A stretch of DNA of 22,170 bases. Origin: Candidatus Caccousia avistercoris. Its GTDB lineage: Bacteria; Bacillota; Clostridia; Oscillospirales; Acutalibacteraceae. The stretch is from NCBI GenBank assembly GCA_018715025.1, contig DVMK01000154.1:1-22170 (forward strand), read 5' to 3'. This document shows positions 1 to 7,176 of this stretch, one piece after another; the stretch's first letter is position 1, and every line of letters begins with the position of its first letter. The notes under the pieces are model-generated. The model was not told where the DNA came from, did no database searches, and worked only from the letters and a program-made list of their open reading frames with translations. Made by a program: the position numbers and the translations under genes.

Positions 1-98
1 TGCCTGTCATAAAACACAAGAATAGTTGGATAATTTTTCAAAAATCAAGCTATTATTTCATTTCCTCCCCGGAAAATCAGAAAAAGAAAAAAATTGGT
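1..98. other. AT-rich intergenic DNA before pncB
   Basis: This is AT-rich sequence with no convincing open frame on either strand. It probably separates pncB from an upstream gene outside the window. The short minus-strand frame across 77-262 reads through the pncB promoter and is not taken as a gene. Confidence 0.5.
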
Positions 99-127
99 TT
101 GTTATTCCAGGCGGAATTTGCTATAAT
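99..127 (+). promoter_or_regulatory. Sigma-A promoter of pncB
   Basis: A TTGTTA -35 box at 99-104 and a perfect TATAAT -10 box at 122-127 are separated by 17 bases. Transcription should start near 134 and give a leader of about 85 bases before the chosen ATG at 219. The leader contains GC-rich inverted stretches (GGCGG near 141 against CCGCC near 175), but I do not recognise a riboswitch in it. Confidence 0.75.
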
Positions 128-218
128 AAATAACCAAAGAAGGCGGAGCGTCAAGGCGCTGCGCGGCTCACTCCCCCGCCCAGAACGGACGGAAAATTTT
201 CGTTTGGAGATGCGTCTT

Positions 219-1676
219 ATGAAAGAGAAGAATAACGCCGTCAAAAACCTGACCATGCTCACCGACTTCTACGAGCTGACCATGGCCAACGGGTACCTTT
301 CCAATGGGTACAAAGACACCATCGCGTATTTTGACATGTTTTTCCGCCGGGTACCCAACGACGGGGGCTTCGCCATTATGGCCGGGGTCCAGCAGCTGAC
401 AGATTACCTGAACAGCCTCTCATTCACCCAGGAGGATCTGGCCTACCTGCGCTCCACCGGCATTTTCAGCGAGGAGTTCCTTTCATACCTGGAGCACTTC
501 CAGTTTGCCTGCGATATTTGGGCCGTGCCGGAGGGGACGCCTATTTTCCCCGGGGAGCCTATTGTCACGGTGCGGGGCCCCGTCATTCAGGCGCAGCTGA
601 TTGAAACCATGCTTCTGCTCACCGTCAACCACCAAAGCCTCATTGCCACCAAGGCCAACCGCATAGCCAGGGCCGCCCAGGGCCGGGCGGTCATGGAGTT
701 CGGCTCCCGCCGGGCGCAGGGGCCCGACGGCGCCATTTACGGGGCCAGGGCCGCCTTCATCGGCGGCTGCTGCGGCACGGCCTGCACCATCTGCGACCGG
801 GACTTCCACATCCCCGCCCTGGGCACCATGGCCCACTCCTGGGTGCAGCTGTTCGACAGCGAGCTGGACGCCTTCCGGGCCTACGCCCGGCAGTACCCCT
901 CTTCCTGCACGCTGCTGGTAGACACCTACAACGTGCTGAAATCCGGCATTCCCAACGCCATCAAGGTGTTCAACGAGATCGTCGTCCCGCAGGGCTTCCG
1001 GCCCGCCGGCGTGCGCATAGACAGCGGCGACATTACCTACCTTTCCCGCAAGGCGCGGAAAATGCTGGACGAGGCCGGCTTCCCGGACTGCAAGATCACC
1101 GCGTCGAATTCCCTTGATGAATACATTATACGCGACATGCTGGCGCAAGGTGCCTGCGTGGACAGCTTCGGCGTGGGCGAGCGGCTCATTACCGCCGCGC
1201 CGGAGCCTGTGTTCGGCGGGGTTTACAAGCTGAGCGGCGTGGAAAACCCCGACGGCTCCATCACCCCGAAAATCAAGGTGAGCGAGAACGTGGCGAAAAT
1301 CACCACCCCCTGCTTCAAGGCCCTGTGGCGCCTGTTCGACCGGGAAACCGGCAAGGCCCTGGCCGACGTGGTCACCCTTCACGACGAGGTGATAGACGAC
1401 TCGGCGCCCTATGAGATTTTCGACCCGGACCATGTGTGGAAGCGCAAAACCCTTTCCAATTTCCGGGCGGTGCGCCTGCAGGAGAAAATTTTTGAGGGCG
1501 GGAAATGCCTGGCAAAGGAAAAGAGCCTGCAGGAGCTGAAGGACTACTGCGCCCGGCAGGTAGACACCCTGTGGGACGAGGTAAAGCGCTTTGAAAACCC
1601 CCACCAGTATTATGTGGACCTTTCGCTGGAGCTGTGGAAGGTGAAGAACCGCCTGCTGGAGGAACACAACATTTGA
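219..1676 (+). CDS. pncB: Nicotinate phosphoribosyltransferase
   Basis: This cytoplasmic enzyme of the Preiss-Handler NAD salvage pathway makes nicotinate mononucleotide from nicotinate and PRPP, with ATP use. The 485-aa product has the family's usual length. The N-terminal LTMLTDFYELTMANGY stretch, EFGSRRAQGPDGA at about residues 160-172 and GTMAHSWVQ around His206 (the histidine phosphorylated in this family) are all present. The phosphate-binding RIDSGD motif lies further on. The frame is open from 99, but that start would lie inside the promoter. ATG 219 follows GGAG (206-209) by 9 bases, whereas ATG 210 directly abuts it, so 219 is preferred. No terminator lies between this gene and rnpB, so readthrough into rnpB is likely. 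Confidence 0.95.
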   Translation: MKEKNNAVKNLTMLTDFYELTMANGYLSNGYKDTIAYFDMFFRRVPNDGGFAIMAGVQQLTDYLNSLSFTQEDLAYLRSTGIFSEEFLSYLEHFQFACDIWAVPEGTPIFPGEPIVTVRGPVIQAQLIETMLLLTVNHQSLIATKANRIARAAQGRAVMEFGSRRAQGPDGAIYGARAAFIGGCCGTACTICDRDFHIPALGTMAHSWVQLFDSELDAFRAYARQYPSSCTLLVDTYNVLKSGIPNAIKVFNEIVVPQGFRPAGVRIDSGDITYLSRKARKMLDEAGFPDCKITASNSLDEYIIRDMLAQGACVDSFGVGERLITAAPEPVFGGVYKLSGVENPDGSITPKIKVSENVAKITTPCFKALWRLFDRETGKALADVVTLHDEVIDDSAPYEIFDPDHVWKRKTLSNFRAVRLQEKIFEGGKCLAKEKSLQELKDYCARQVDTLWDEVKRFENPHQYYVDLSLELWKVKNRLLEEHNI

Positions 1677-1701
1677 CAAGCGGCGGAAAATCCGCTACAA
1701 T
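1673..1701 (+). promoter_or_regulatory. Sigma-A promoter of rnpB
   Basis: A perfect TTGACA (1673-1678) and TACAAT (1696-1701) are separated by 17 bases, and the RNA P1 stem begins at 1708, 7 bases after the -10 box. The pncB stop codon TGA (1674-1676) lies inside the -35 box, so the end of pncB and the rnpB promoter share sequence. Confidence 0.85.
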
Positions 1702-1707
1702 ATTGCT

Positions 1708-2056
1708 GCGAGCAGCCTGAACGGCCGCGGGCGAAGCCCGAAAGGGCCCGTCTGAGGAAAGTCCGAGCTCCACAGGGCAGAATAACGGCTAACGGCCGCC
1801 GGGGGCGACCCCAGGGAAAGTGCAACAGAGAGATACCGCCGCAGCCTGTCTGCGGCAAGGGTGGAAAGGCGAGGTAAGAGCTCACCAGCGCGCGGGGAAC
1901 CGCGCGGCTCTGCAAACCCTATTCGGAGCAACACCGCAGAGGGACACGAAGCGCCGGCCCGGCGCGTCCCGAGAAGGTGGCAAGAACCGGCGCGGCAACG
2001 CACGGTCAAGATAGATGGCCGTTCACGACAGAACTCGGCTTACAGGGCTGGTCGCA
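1708..2056 (+). ncRNA. rnpB: RNase P RNA, bacterial class A
   Basis: This is the catalytic RNA of ribonuclease P, which removes tRNA 5' leaders. The universally conserved core is visible: GAGGAAAGTCCGAGCTCC from 1754 near the 5' end and ACAGAACTCGGCTTACAG (2028-2045) near the 3' end, which together form helix P4. The ends pair as helix P1: bases 1708-1717 are complementary to 2046-2055 with one mismatch. Helices such as CCGCGGGC/GCCCG and CGCGCGGGGAACCGCGCG lie between. The ~350-nt length and the layout fit class A rather than the class B of Bacillus. It has its own promoter and a strong terminator. Minor end uncertainty of a few bases remains. Confidence 0.96.
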
Positions 2057-2070
2057 CCCGCCCCCTTCAG

Positions 2071-2116
2071 GGCATAGAAAAAGCCTCCGCTTTCCGGCGG
2101 AGGCTTTTTCTATGCC
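2071..2116. terminator. Bidirectional terminator between rnpB and the siroheme reductase gene
   Basis: Bases 2071-2090 and 2097-2116 form a perfect 20-bp inverted repeat around a 6-base loop. The stem contains the GC core GCCTCCGC/GCGGAGGC, flanked by A5 on the left and T5 on the right, so it reads as an intrinsic terminator in both directions. It serves rnpB on the plus strand and the gene ending at 2146 on the minus strand. Confidence 0.92.
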
Positions 2117-2145
2117 ATGTTCCGTTTCCCTGCAGGGCCCGGCGG

Positions 2146-3081
2146 TCAGCAGCTGGCGCCGCCCACCGTAACCTGCTCCAGAATTTCTTCCTTGCGCTTC
2201 AGCAGATTGTCGGAGATCAGCATCTTTTCTACCTTCTGCACGCCCAGGCGGTCCACGGTGGAACCGAACCGTTCGCCGGTTTCGCCCTTGCTCTTAAACA
2301 GCAGAATGGCCTTTTCCACCACATCCAGCACTTCCTCCCGGGTGAACAGCTTGGAAAGCGGGGTGCCGATGCGGGTCTTTTTGCCCCACCGGCCGCCCAC
2401 GTACACCTTGTACAGGGTGTCCAGCTTCTCTACCGCGCCGAAGGGGCAGTGGCCCACGCAGCGGCCGCAGTTGTTGCACAGCTCTTCCCGGATGACGGGC
2501 TTGCCCCCCTCCATGGCGACGGCCTTCATGGGGCAGCTGTCCTCTACCGCGCACTTGGGGCAGGCGCGGCATTTTTCCTCGTTGTACCGGGGCACCCGCT
2601 GGCCCACAATGCCCAGGTCGTTCAGGTCGGGCTTCATGCAGTTGTTGGGGCAGCCGCCCACAGCGATTTTAAACTTGTGGGGCAGGGTGACCCCCGCGTA
2701 GCCCACGTAGAACCGGTCGTGGATTTCTTTGGCTAGGGCCTGGGTGTCGTACAGGCCGAACACGCAGGTGGTTCCCTTGCAGGCCACCACCGGCCGCACC
2801 CGGGAACCCGTCCCCCCTGTGACCATGCCCTCCTGGGCAATGAAGGCCTTGAAGTCCTCAATCTTTTCATAGGGGATGCCCGGCAGCTCCACCGTAAGGC
2901 GCGAGGTGAACGTCATGGTGCCTGCGCCGAACGTTTCCGCCGCCTCGCTCAGGCAGCGCATCTGGGCGGCGGTGAGCACGCCGTTTTCTGTGATGACCCG
3001 GCCGGAAAAGCTTTCTGTGCCCCGGTTCAGCAGGAACCCCTGCCCTTTCACCCGTTTGATGTCGCTAGGAGAAATCGCCAT
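2146..3081 (-). CDS. Siroheme-[4Fe-4S] sulfite/nitrite reductase-like protein with two ferredoxin clusters
   Basis: The 311-aa protein probably reduces sulfite (or nitrite) at a siroheme coupled to a [4Fe-4S] cluster, fed by ferredoxin-type clusters. A ferredoxin-like half domain (about 1-75) precedes the siroheme domain, whose cluster ligands appear as CKGTTC (C101, C106) and GGCPNNC (C144, C148). Residues 171-212 carry two [4Fe-4S] motifs: CxxCxxCxxxxxC (C171, 174, 177, 183) and CNNCGRCVGHCP (C202, 205, 208, 212). This resembles AsrC and the small single-subunit sulfite reductases of anaerobes. No AsrA or AsrB partner is in the window, so the electron donor is unknown. GGAGGG precedes the ATG. 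A divergent LysR gene lies upstream and probably controls it. The substrate cannot be decided from sequence. Confidence 0.82.
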   Translation of the reverse strand: MAISPSDIKRVKGQGFLLNRGTESFSGRVITENGVLTAAQMRCLSEAAETFGAGTMTFTSRLTVELPGIPYEKIEDFKAFIAQEGMVTGGTGSRVRPVVACKGTTCVFGLYDTQALAKEIHDRFYVGYAGVTLPHKFKIAVGGCPNNCMKPDLNDLGIVGQRVPRYNEEKCRACPKCAVEDSCPMKAVAMEGGKPVIREELCNNCGRCVGHCPFGAVEKLDTLYKVYVGGRWGKKTRIGTPLSKLFTREEVLDVVEKAILLFKSKGETGERFGSTVDRLGVQKVEKMLISDNLLKRKEEILEQVTVGGASC

Positions 3082-3125
3082 AATCCAAACCCTCCATAAA
3101 ATCTTGATTTTTTCCCGATCCTGTA

Positions 3126-3154
3126 TTGAAAATTGTTAAAAAATAGTGTATCGT
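3126..3154 (+). promoter_or_regulatory. Candidate promoter of the lysR gene
   Basis: TTGAAA (3126-3131) and TATCGT (3149-3154) are separated by 17 bases. Transcription would start near 3161 and leave a ~180-base GC-rich leader. It overlaps the divergent candidate promoter on the other strand. Confidence 0.35.
3145..3150 (-). promoter_or_regulatory. Candidate -10 of the siroheme reductase gene, with poor -35
   Basis: On the minus strand TACACT occupies 3150-3145. The hexamer 17 bases upstream bears no resemblance to TTGACA, as is common for activator-dependent promoters. The inverted repeat at 3167-3196 would cover roughly -30 to -58 of this promoter, the usual place for a LysR activator. This is inference from position only. 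Confidence 0.35.
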
Positions 3155-3166
3155 GGACGTAAGATA

Positions 3167-3196
3167 GCTGGAATTTCATAAAATCCTAATTCCAGC
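3167..3196. promoter_or_regulatory. Inverted repeat, candidate LysR operator
   Basis: GCTGGAATT (3167-3175) and its exact complement AATTCCAGC (3188-3196) flank a 12-base AT-rich spacer. It lies between a LysR gene and its divergent neighbour, which is where LysR-family regulators usually bind. There is no T-run on either side, so it is unlikely to be a terminator. Confidence 0.55.
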
Positions 3197-3341
3197 GGCC
3201 GGCGCATCTCTGACAAGCCCCCGGCTTTGCAGAGGCGCCCTGAGAAATTCCTCGGCCCGGTTCCCGCCCGCTGTCCCCGTACAGCGGAGGAACCCGGCGC
3301 GCCGCGCCGCCTCGGGCGGCCCGGCAGAGGGAGGGGGGAGA

Positions 3342-4241
3342 GTGAAAATCTTGACAGTGCGCCACTTGCAGATTTTTATTGTGGTTGCAGAAACAGGGAC
3401 CATGAGCCAGGCGGCCAAAAAGCTGTTTATTTCCCAGCCTACGGTGAGCCAGGTGATTGGCGAGATGGAGGAGGAATACGGCGTCAAGCTGTTTGAGCGC
3501 CTTTCCCGGCGGCTTTACATCACAGACGCCGGCAGCCGCCTGCTGGGCTACGCCCGCCATGTGGTTTCCCTGTTTGAAGAAATGGAGCAGGCCCTGCGGT
3601 ACGCCTCGCAGCACAGGCTGCTGAAGGTGGGGGCCAGCATTACGGTGGGGGCCTGCGCCCTCACCGAGATGGTAAAGCGCTTTGAAGAAAAGAACAAGGA
3701 CGTGGAAGTGAACGTCTTTGTGGACAACACCAGCGTCATAGAACAGAAGGTGCTGGACAGCACCCTGGACCTGGGCCTGGTGGAAGGCCGGGTGGAAAGC
3801 GAAAAGCTGGTGGTGCGCCCGGTGATTGAGGACGAGCTGGTGCTGGTGTGCCCGCCGGACCACCCCTTCGCCCGCCGGGAGAGCGTTTCTGTCAGCGATT
3901 TGGAGGGCCAGCCCTTCCTGCTGCGGGAAGGGGGCAGCGGCACCCGGGAGCAGCTGGAAAGCCTGCTGGGCGAGCGGGGCGTGCAGGTGCGCCCCAAGTG
4001 GATCTGCCACAGCTCAGACGCCATTGTGAACGCGGCCGCCGGGGGCCAGGGGCTGGCGGTGCTGTCGCGCCTGCTGGTGCAGGAGGCCGCCCGGGCCGGA
4101 CGCCTCAGCATTGTGCGCCTGGCCGACGCCCAGCTGGGCCGCAGCTTTCAGCTGATCTACCACAAAAACAAATTCCTGTCCCCCCAGATGCAGGCGTTTC
4201 TGGATGAAATTTCACCCCGGGAGGGTCAGGCCGGGTCGTAG
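3342..4241 (+). CDS. LysR-family transcriptional regulator
   Basis: The 299-aa protein has the standard LysR layout. A winged helix-turn-helix lies at residues 1-65 (RHLQIFIVVAETGTMSQAAK, then LFISQPTVSQVI and LFERLSRRLYITDAG), followed by a linker helix and a periplasmic-binding-like effector domain from about 88 to the end. The start is GTG at 3342, preceded by a GGGGGGAG ribosome binding site. Its likely target is the divergently transcribed siroheme reductase gene, possibly also the CoA-disulfide reductase gene that converges on it. The effector cannot be read from sequence; a sulfur compound is a guess from the neighbours. Its last 16 bases overlap the end of the gene on the opposite strand, leaving no room for a terminator between them. 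Confidence 0.93.
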   Translation: MKILTVRHLQIFIVVAETGTMSQAAKKLFISQPTVSQVIGEMEEEYGVKLFERLSRRLYITDAGSRLLGYARHVVSLFEEMEQALRYASQHRLLKVGASITVGACALTEMVKRFEEKNKDVEVNVFVDNTSVIEQKVLDSTLDLGLVEGRVESEKLVVRPVIEDELVLVCPPDHPFARRESVSVSDLEGQPFLLREGGSGTREQLESLLGERGVQVRPKWICHSSDAIVNAAAGGQGLAVLSRLLVQEAARAGRLSIVRLADAQLGRSFQLIYHKNKFLSPQMQAFLDEISPREGQAGS

Positions 4242-5905
4242 CAGCCGTGGTCGGCGGCCTTCTGCTCTTTCACCACCAGGCTGTAGAAGCGGTAGCCGCC
4301 GGTCAGGTTCCAGCAGTCGAAGCCAAGGCCGGTGAGGATGCGGCAGGCCAGGTAGCTGCGCAGGCCGCTGTGGCAGTGGATGTACACCGGCTTGCCGGGA
4401 TCCAGCTCGCCCACACGCTGCCGCAGCTCGTCCAGGGGGATGCCCTGGAAGCCCTCGATGGCGCCGCCCGCCCGCTCTGTGGGGGTGCGCACGTCCAGCA
4501 GGGTGACGCTGCCGTCCCTGGGCAGGGCGGCCACGTCGTGCCAGTGGAAGGTTTTCACCTTGCCGGTGAGCACGTTCTCTATGGCGAAGCCGGCGTAGTT
4601 CACCGGGTCTTTGGCTGAGCCGAAGGGCGGCGCGTAGCACAACTCCAGCTCGGTTAAGTCGAAGGCGGTCATTCCGGCGCGGATGGCGGTGGCCAGCACG
4701 TCGCAGCGCTTGTCCACCCCGTCGTAGCCCACCAGCTGGGCCCCCAGCAGGCGGCCCGTCTTTTTCTCGTACAGCACCTTCATGGAAATGCCGTGGGCCC
4801 CCGGGTAGTAAGAGGCGTGGGACTGGTTGTAGGTGTACATTTTGTCGTAGTCCAGCCCGGCGGCCTTGGCGGCCCTCTCGTTCACGCCCGTCACGGCCAC
4901 GGTCATGTCGAACAGCTTCAGCACCGAAGAGCCCTGGGTGTCCTTGTACTGGGAGGGGATTCCGCACACGTTGTCGGCGGCGATGCGGCCCTGCCGGTTG
5001 GCGGGCCCTGCCAGGGGCACATAGCCCTTCTGCTTTGTCACAAAGTCGGTAATCTCCACCGCGTCGCCCACGGCGTAAATGTTCTCGTCTGAGGTGCGCA
5101 TGCGGCTGTCTACCACAATGGCGCCCCGCTGGTTCCGGGAAAGGCCGGCCTTTTCCGCCAGGGCGGTGTCGGGCCGCACCCCCACAGAAAGAATGACCAT
5201 GTCCGTTTCCAGCTCGCCCTGGTTCAGCTTTACCGCCAGCCTGCCGCCCTTTTCCTCAATGGCGGTAACGCCGTTGTTCAGCACCAGGTTCAGGCCCTGG
5301 CTTCTGGCGTACTGGTGCACCTCGCAGGCCATGTCAAAGTCCAGGGGGGCGATGAGGTGGTCGCTCAGCTCTACAATGGTGGTTTCCACGCCGGATTTTT
5401 TCAGGTTTTCCGCCATCTCCACGCCGATGTAGCCGCCGCCTATCACCACGGCGCTGTCGGGGAACTCCTCCTCCACATAGGCGCGGATGCGCTCTGTATC
5501 AGGAATGTTCCGCAGGGTGAACACCCGAGGGTTCTGCACGCCGGGCAGCGGGGGCACAATGGGGGCCGCGCCGGGGGACAAAATAAGCTTGTCGTAGGTT
5601 TCGGTGTACTCCTCGCCCTCTTTGGTGCGGACAACAACGGTCTTTTCCGCCGGGCGCACGTCCGTCACCTCGCTGTTCACCCGCACGTCGATGCCGAAGC
5701 GGGTGCGGAAGCTTTCCGGCGTCTGCAGGGTCAGGGCGGACTTTTTCTTAATTTCGCCGCCAATGTAGTAGGGAAGCCCGCAGTTGGCGAAGGAGATGTA
5801 CTCCCCCCGTTCAAACAGGATGATCTGGGCCTTTTCGTCCAGCCTGCGCAGGCGCGCCGCGGCGGAAGCGCCGCCGGCCACGCCGCCGACAATTACTACC
5901 TTCAT
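4226..5905 (-). CDS. CoA-disulfide reductase with C-terminal rhodanese domain (NADH-dependent persulfide reductase type)
   Basis: The 559-aa cytoplasmic flavoenzyme fuses a pyridine nucleotide-disulfide oxidoreductase (1-450) to a rhodanese domain (about 455-545). The FAD-binding VGGVAGGASAAARLRRL opens the protein. The redox cysteine is Cys42 in SFANCGLPYYIGG, the single-cysteine type of CoA-disulfide reductases. NAD(P)H binding is at VIGGGYIGVEMAE (154-166), and YAPPFGSAKDPVNYAGF is a family signature. The rhodanese loop is CHSGLR with Cys511. Related CoADR-rhodanese proteins reduce CoA disulfide, CoA persulfide or polysulfide, linking thiol balance to sulfur metabolism. ATG 5905 is chosen because AAGGAGG (5913-5919) lies just upstream; the frame extends 14 codons further without a binding site. 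It fits functionally with the nearby siroheme reductase. Confidence 0.92.
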   Translation of the reverse strand: MKVVIVGGVAGGASAAARLRRLDEKAQIILFERGEYISFANCGLPYYIGGEIKKKSALTLQTPESFRTRFGIDVRVNSEVTDVRPAEKTVVVRTKEGEEYTETYDKLILSPGAAPIVPPLPGVQNPRVFTLRNIPDTERIRAYVEEEFPDSAVVIGGGYIGVEMAENLKKSGVETTIVELSDHLIAPLDFDMACEVHQYARSQGLNLVLNNGVTAIEEKGGRLAVKLNQGELETDMVILSVGVRPDTALAEKAGLSRNQRGAIVVDSRMRTSDENIYAVGDAVEITDFVTKQKGYVPLAGPANRQGRIAADNVCGIPSQYKDTQGSSVLKLFDMTVAVTGVNERAAKAAGLDYDKMYTYNQSHASYYPGAHGISMKVLYEKKTGRLLGAQLVGYDGVDKRCDVLATAIRAGMTAFDLTELELCYAPPFGSAKDPVNYAGFAIENVLTGKVKTFHWHDVAALPRDGSVTLLDVRTPTERAGGAIEGFQGIPLDELRQRVGELDPGKPVYIHCHSGLRSYLACRILTGLGFDCWNLTGGYRFYSLVVKEQKAADHGCYDPA

Positions 5906-6100
5906 GGAAAAACCTCCTTCAAGTATGAGGGAAGGGCCTGCGCCCAAAAAAGCGCGCGGCTCCTCTTCCCTGCCATGTCGTTACAAATAGCGTACCATGT
6001 TTTTGTAGAAATGTAAAATAGTATATTTAAATCTCATCTATAGGGGAATTTCTATATTCCGTTTCACAGACGGAAGGATCGGAAAAAGGGAGGGATCTGC

Positions 6101-7072
6101 GTGGATCCGAGGCTTTTGGAGCGCCTGCGGGAGATTACGCCGGAGGAACGGGAGGTACTGGCCCGGGGCGGGGAAATCAGCCGGGAGCGGTACTCCTCCG
6201 GCGGGGAATTCACCGTGGACAACCGGAAGGTGCTGGAGCGCGGCCGCCTGATGGACGTGCGCACCCACACCAGGTTCGCCCATTTTCCCCGGCACCGCCA
6301 CAATTATGTGGAAATCATGTACGTGTGCCAAGGCAGCGTCACCCATGTGGTCAACCGGGAAAAAACTGTTGTGCTGCGGCAGGGGGATCTGCTTTTTCTG
6401 AACCAGTCCTGCCAGCACGAGATCCTTCCGGCGGGGGAGGGCGACATTGGGGTGAACATTATGGTGCTGCCCCAGTTCTTCCACACCGCCTTCGGGATGA
6501 TGGACGAGGGAAACATGATGAGCGATTTTCTCTTTCACTGCCTGGCCAGGGACGATCCATCCCCCCTTTTCCTTCAATTCCACACAGCCCAGGCGGTGCC
6601 GGTGCAGAACCTGATTGAAAACCTCATCTGGTCGGCGGTGTACGAGGGGGTTCCTGACAGCCGCCTGAATCAGATTACCATGGGGCTGCTTTTTCTTCAG
6701 TTACTTCGTCACACAGACAGCCTTTCCCCCGACAGCGGCATGGACCCCGCCGTGCTGCGGGCGCTTCGGTACATAGAGGAGCAGTACGGGGCGGCCAGCC
6801 TGAAAGAGCTTGCCGCCCGGGAACGCCGCCCCCTTGCCGAGATGAGCCGGGCCATTCACCGTGAGACCGGCTTCACCTTCAAAGAGCTGCTGCAGCGCCG
6901 CCGGTTCCGCGAGGCGGCCGCCCTTCTGCAAAACACGTCGCTGCCCGCGGCAGATGTGGCCTACGCCGTGGGGTACAGCAACACCAGCTATTTTCACCGG
7001 AAATTCCGGGAAATCTACGGCATGAGCCCGGGGGAATACCGGCAGGCCGCCCGAAAAAAGGATCACAAATAA
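6101..7072 (+). CDS. AraC-family regulator of the rhamnose genes (probable)
   Basis: The 323-aa protein joins an N-terminal cupin-type sensor domain (about 50-150, with HFPRHRHNYVEIMYVCQG and a RQGDLLFLNQ strand) to two C-terminal helix-turn-helix units (about 222-318). The last unit carries the AraC signature VAYAVGYSNTSYFHRKFREI followed by GMSPGEYR. The start is GTG 6101, with AGGGAGG about 7 bases upstream. It lies directly before rhaB-rhaA-rhaD on the same strand, separated by a terminator, so it is probably a rhamnose-responsive activator in the manner of RhaS/RhaR. That role is inferred from context. It is divergent from the CoA-disulfide reductase gene. Confidence 0.88.
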   Translation: MDPRLLERLREITPEEREVLARGGEISRERYSSGGEFTVDNRKVLERGRLMDVRTHTRFAHFPRHRHNYVEIMYVCQGSVTHVVNREKTVVLRQGDLLFLNQSCQHEILPAGEGDIGVNIMVLPQFFHTAFGMMDEGNMMSDFLFHCLARDDPSPLFLQFHTAQAVPVQNLIENLIWSAVYEGVPDSRLNQITMGLLFLQLLRHTDSLSPDSGMDPAVLRALRYIEEQYGAASLKELAARERRPLAEMSRAIHRETGFTFKELLQRRRFREAAALLQNTSLPAADVAYAVGYSNTSYFHRKFREIYGMSPGEYRQAARKKDHK

Positions 7073-7101
7073 GGACGCTGTTTTTTTCAAACGGCGTCCT
7101 T
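7071..7101 (+). terminator. Terminator of the araC-type gene
   Basis: Arms 7071-7083 and 7089-7101 pair over 13 bp with one G-U pair around a 5-base loop, starting inside the stop codon. The following CTCTTTTG is only a modest T-run, so readthrough into rhaB is possible. Confidence 0.65.
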
Positions 7102-7122
7102 CTCTTTTGCCCCGGCCTTCGG

Positions 7123-7128
7123 TACAAT
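7123..7128 (+). promoter_or_regulatory. Candidate -10 box of the rhaBAD operon
   Basis: TACAAT at 7123-7128 has no recognisable -35 hexamer 16-18 bases upstream. This suits a promoter that needs the AraC-type activator. The rhaB start codon lies ~50 bases downstream. Confidence 0.5.
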
Positions 7129-7176
7129 ACAGGAAAAGGGGCGGGCCCCCCCGCCCCGGGGAAGGAGGAAAAAGCC

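Noticed and set aside
99..218. N-terminal extension of pncB (start at 99)
   Set aside because: It spans the -35/-10 promoter and lacks a ribosome binding site; ATG 219 has GGAG at the right distance and gives the family N-terminus.
134..218. Possible NAD-type riboswitch in the pncB leader
   Set aside because: Only short GC pairings are visible; I could not match a known class, so it is noted only as a leader.
483..1679. Long minus-strand frame opposite pncB
   Set aside because: High-GC shadow frame with Gly/Ala/His/Arg-rich, non-protein-like sequence opposite an unmistakable gene.
1861..2736. Plus-strand frame across rnpB and the siroheme reductase gene
   Set aside because: It overlaps the RNase P RNA, a strong terminator and an opposite-strand gene with clear motifs.
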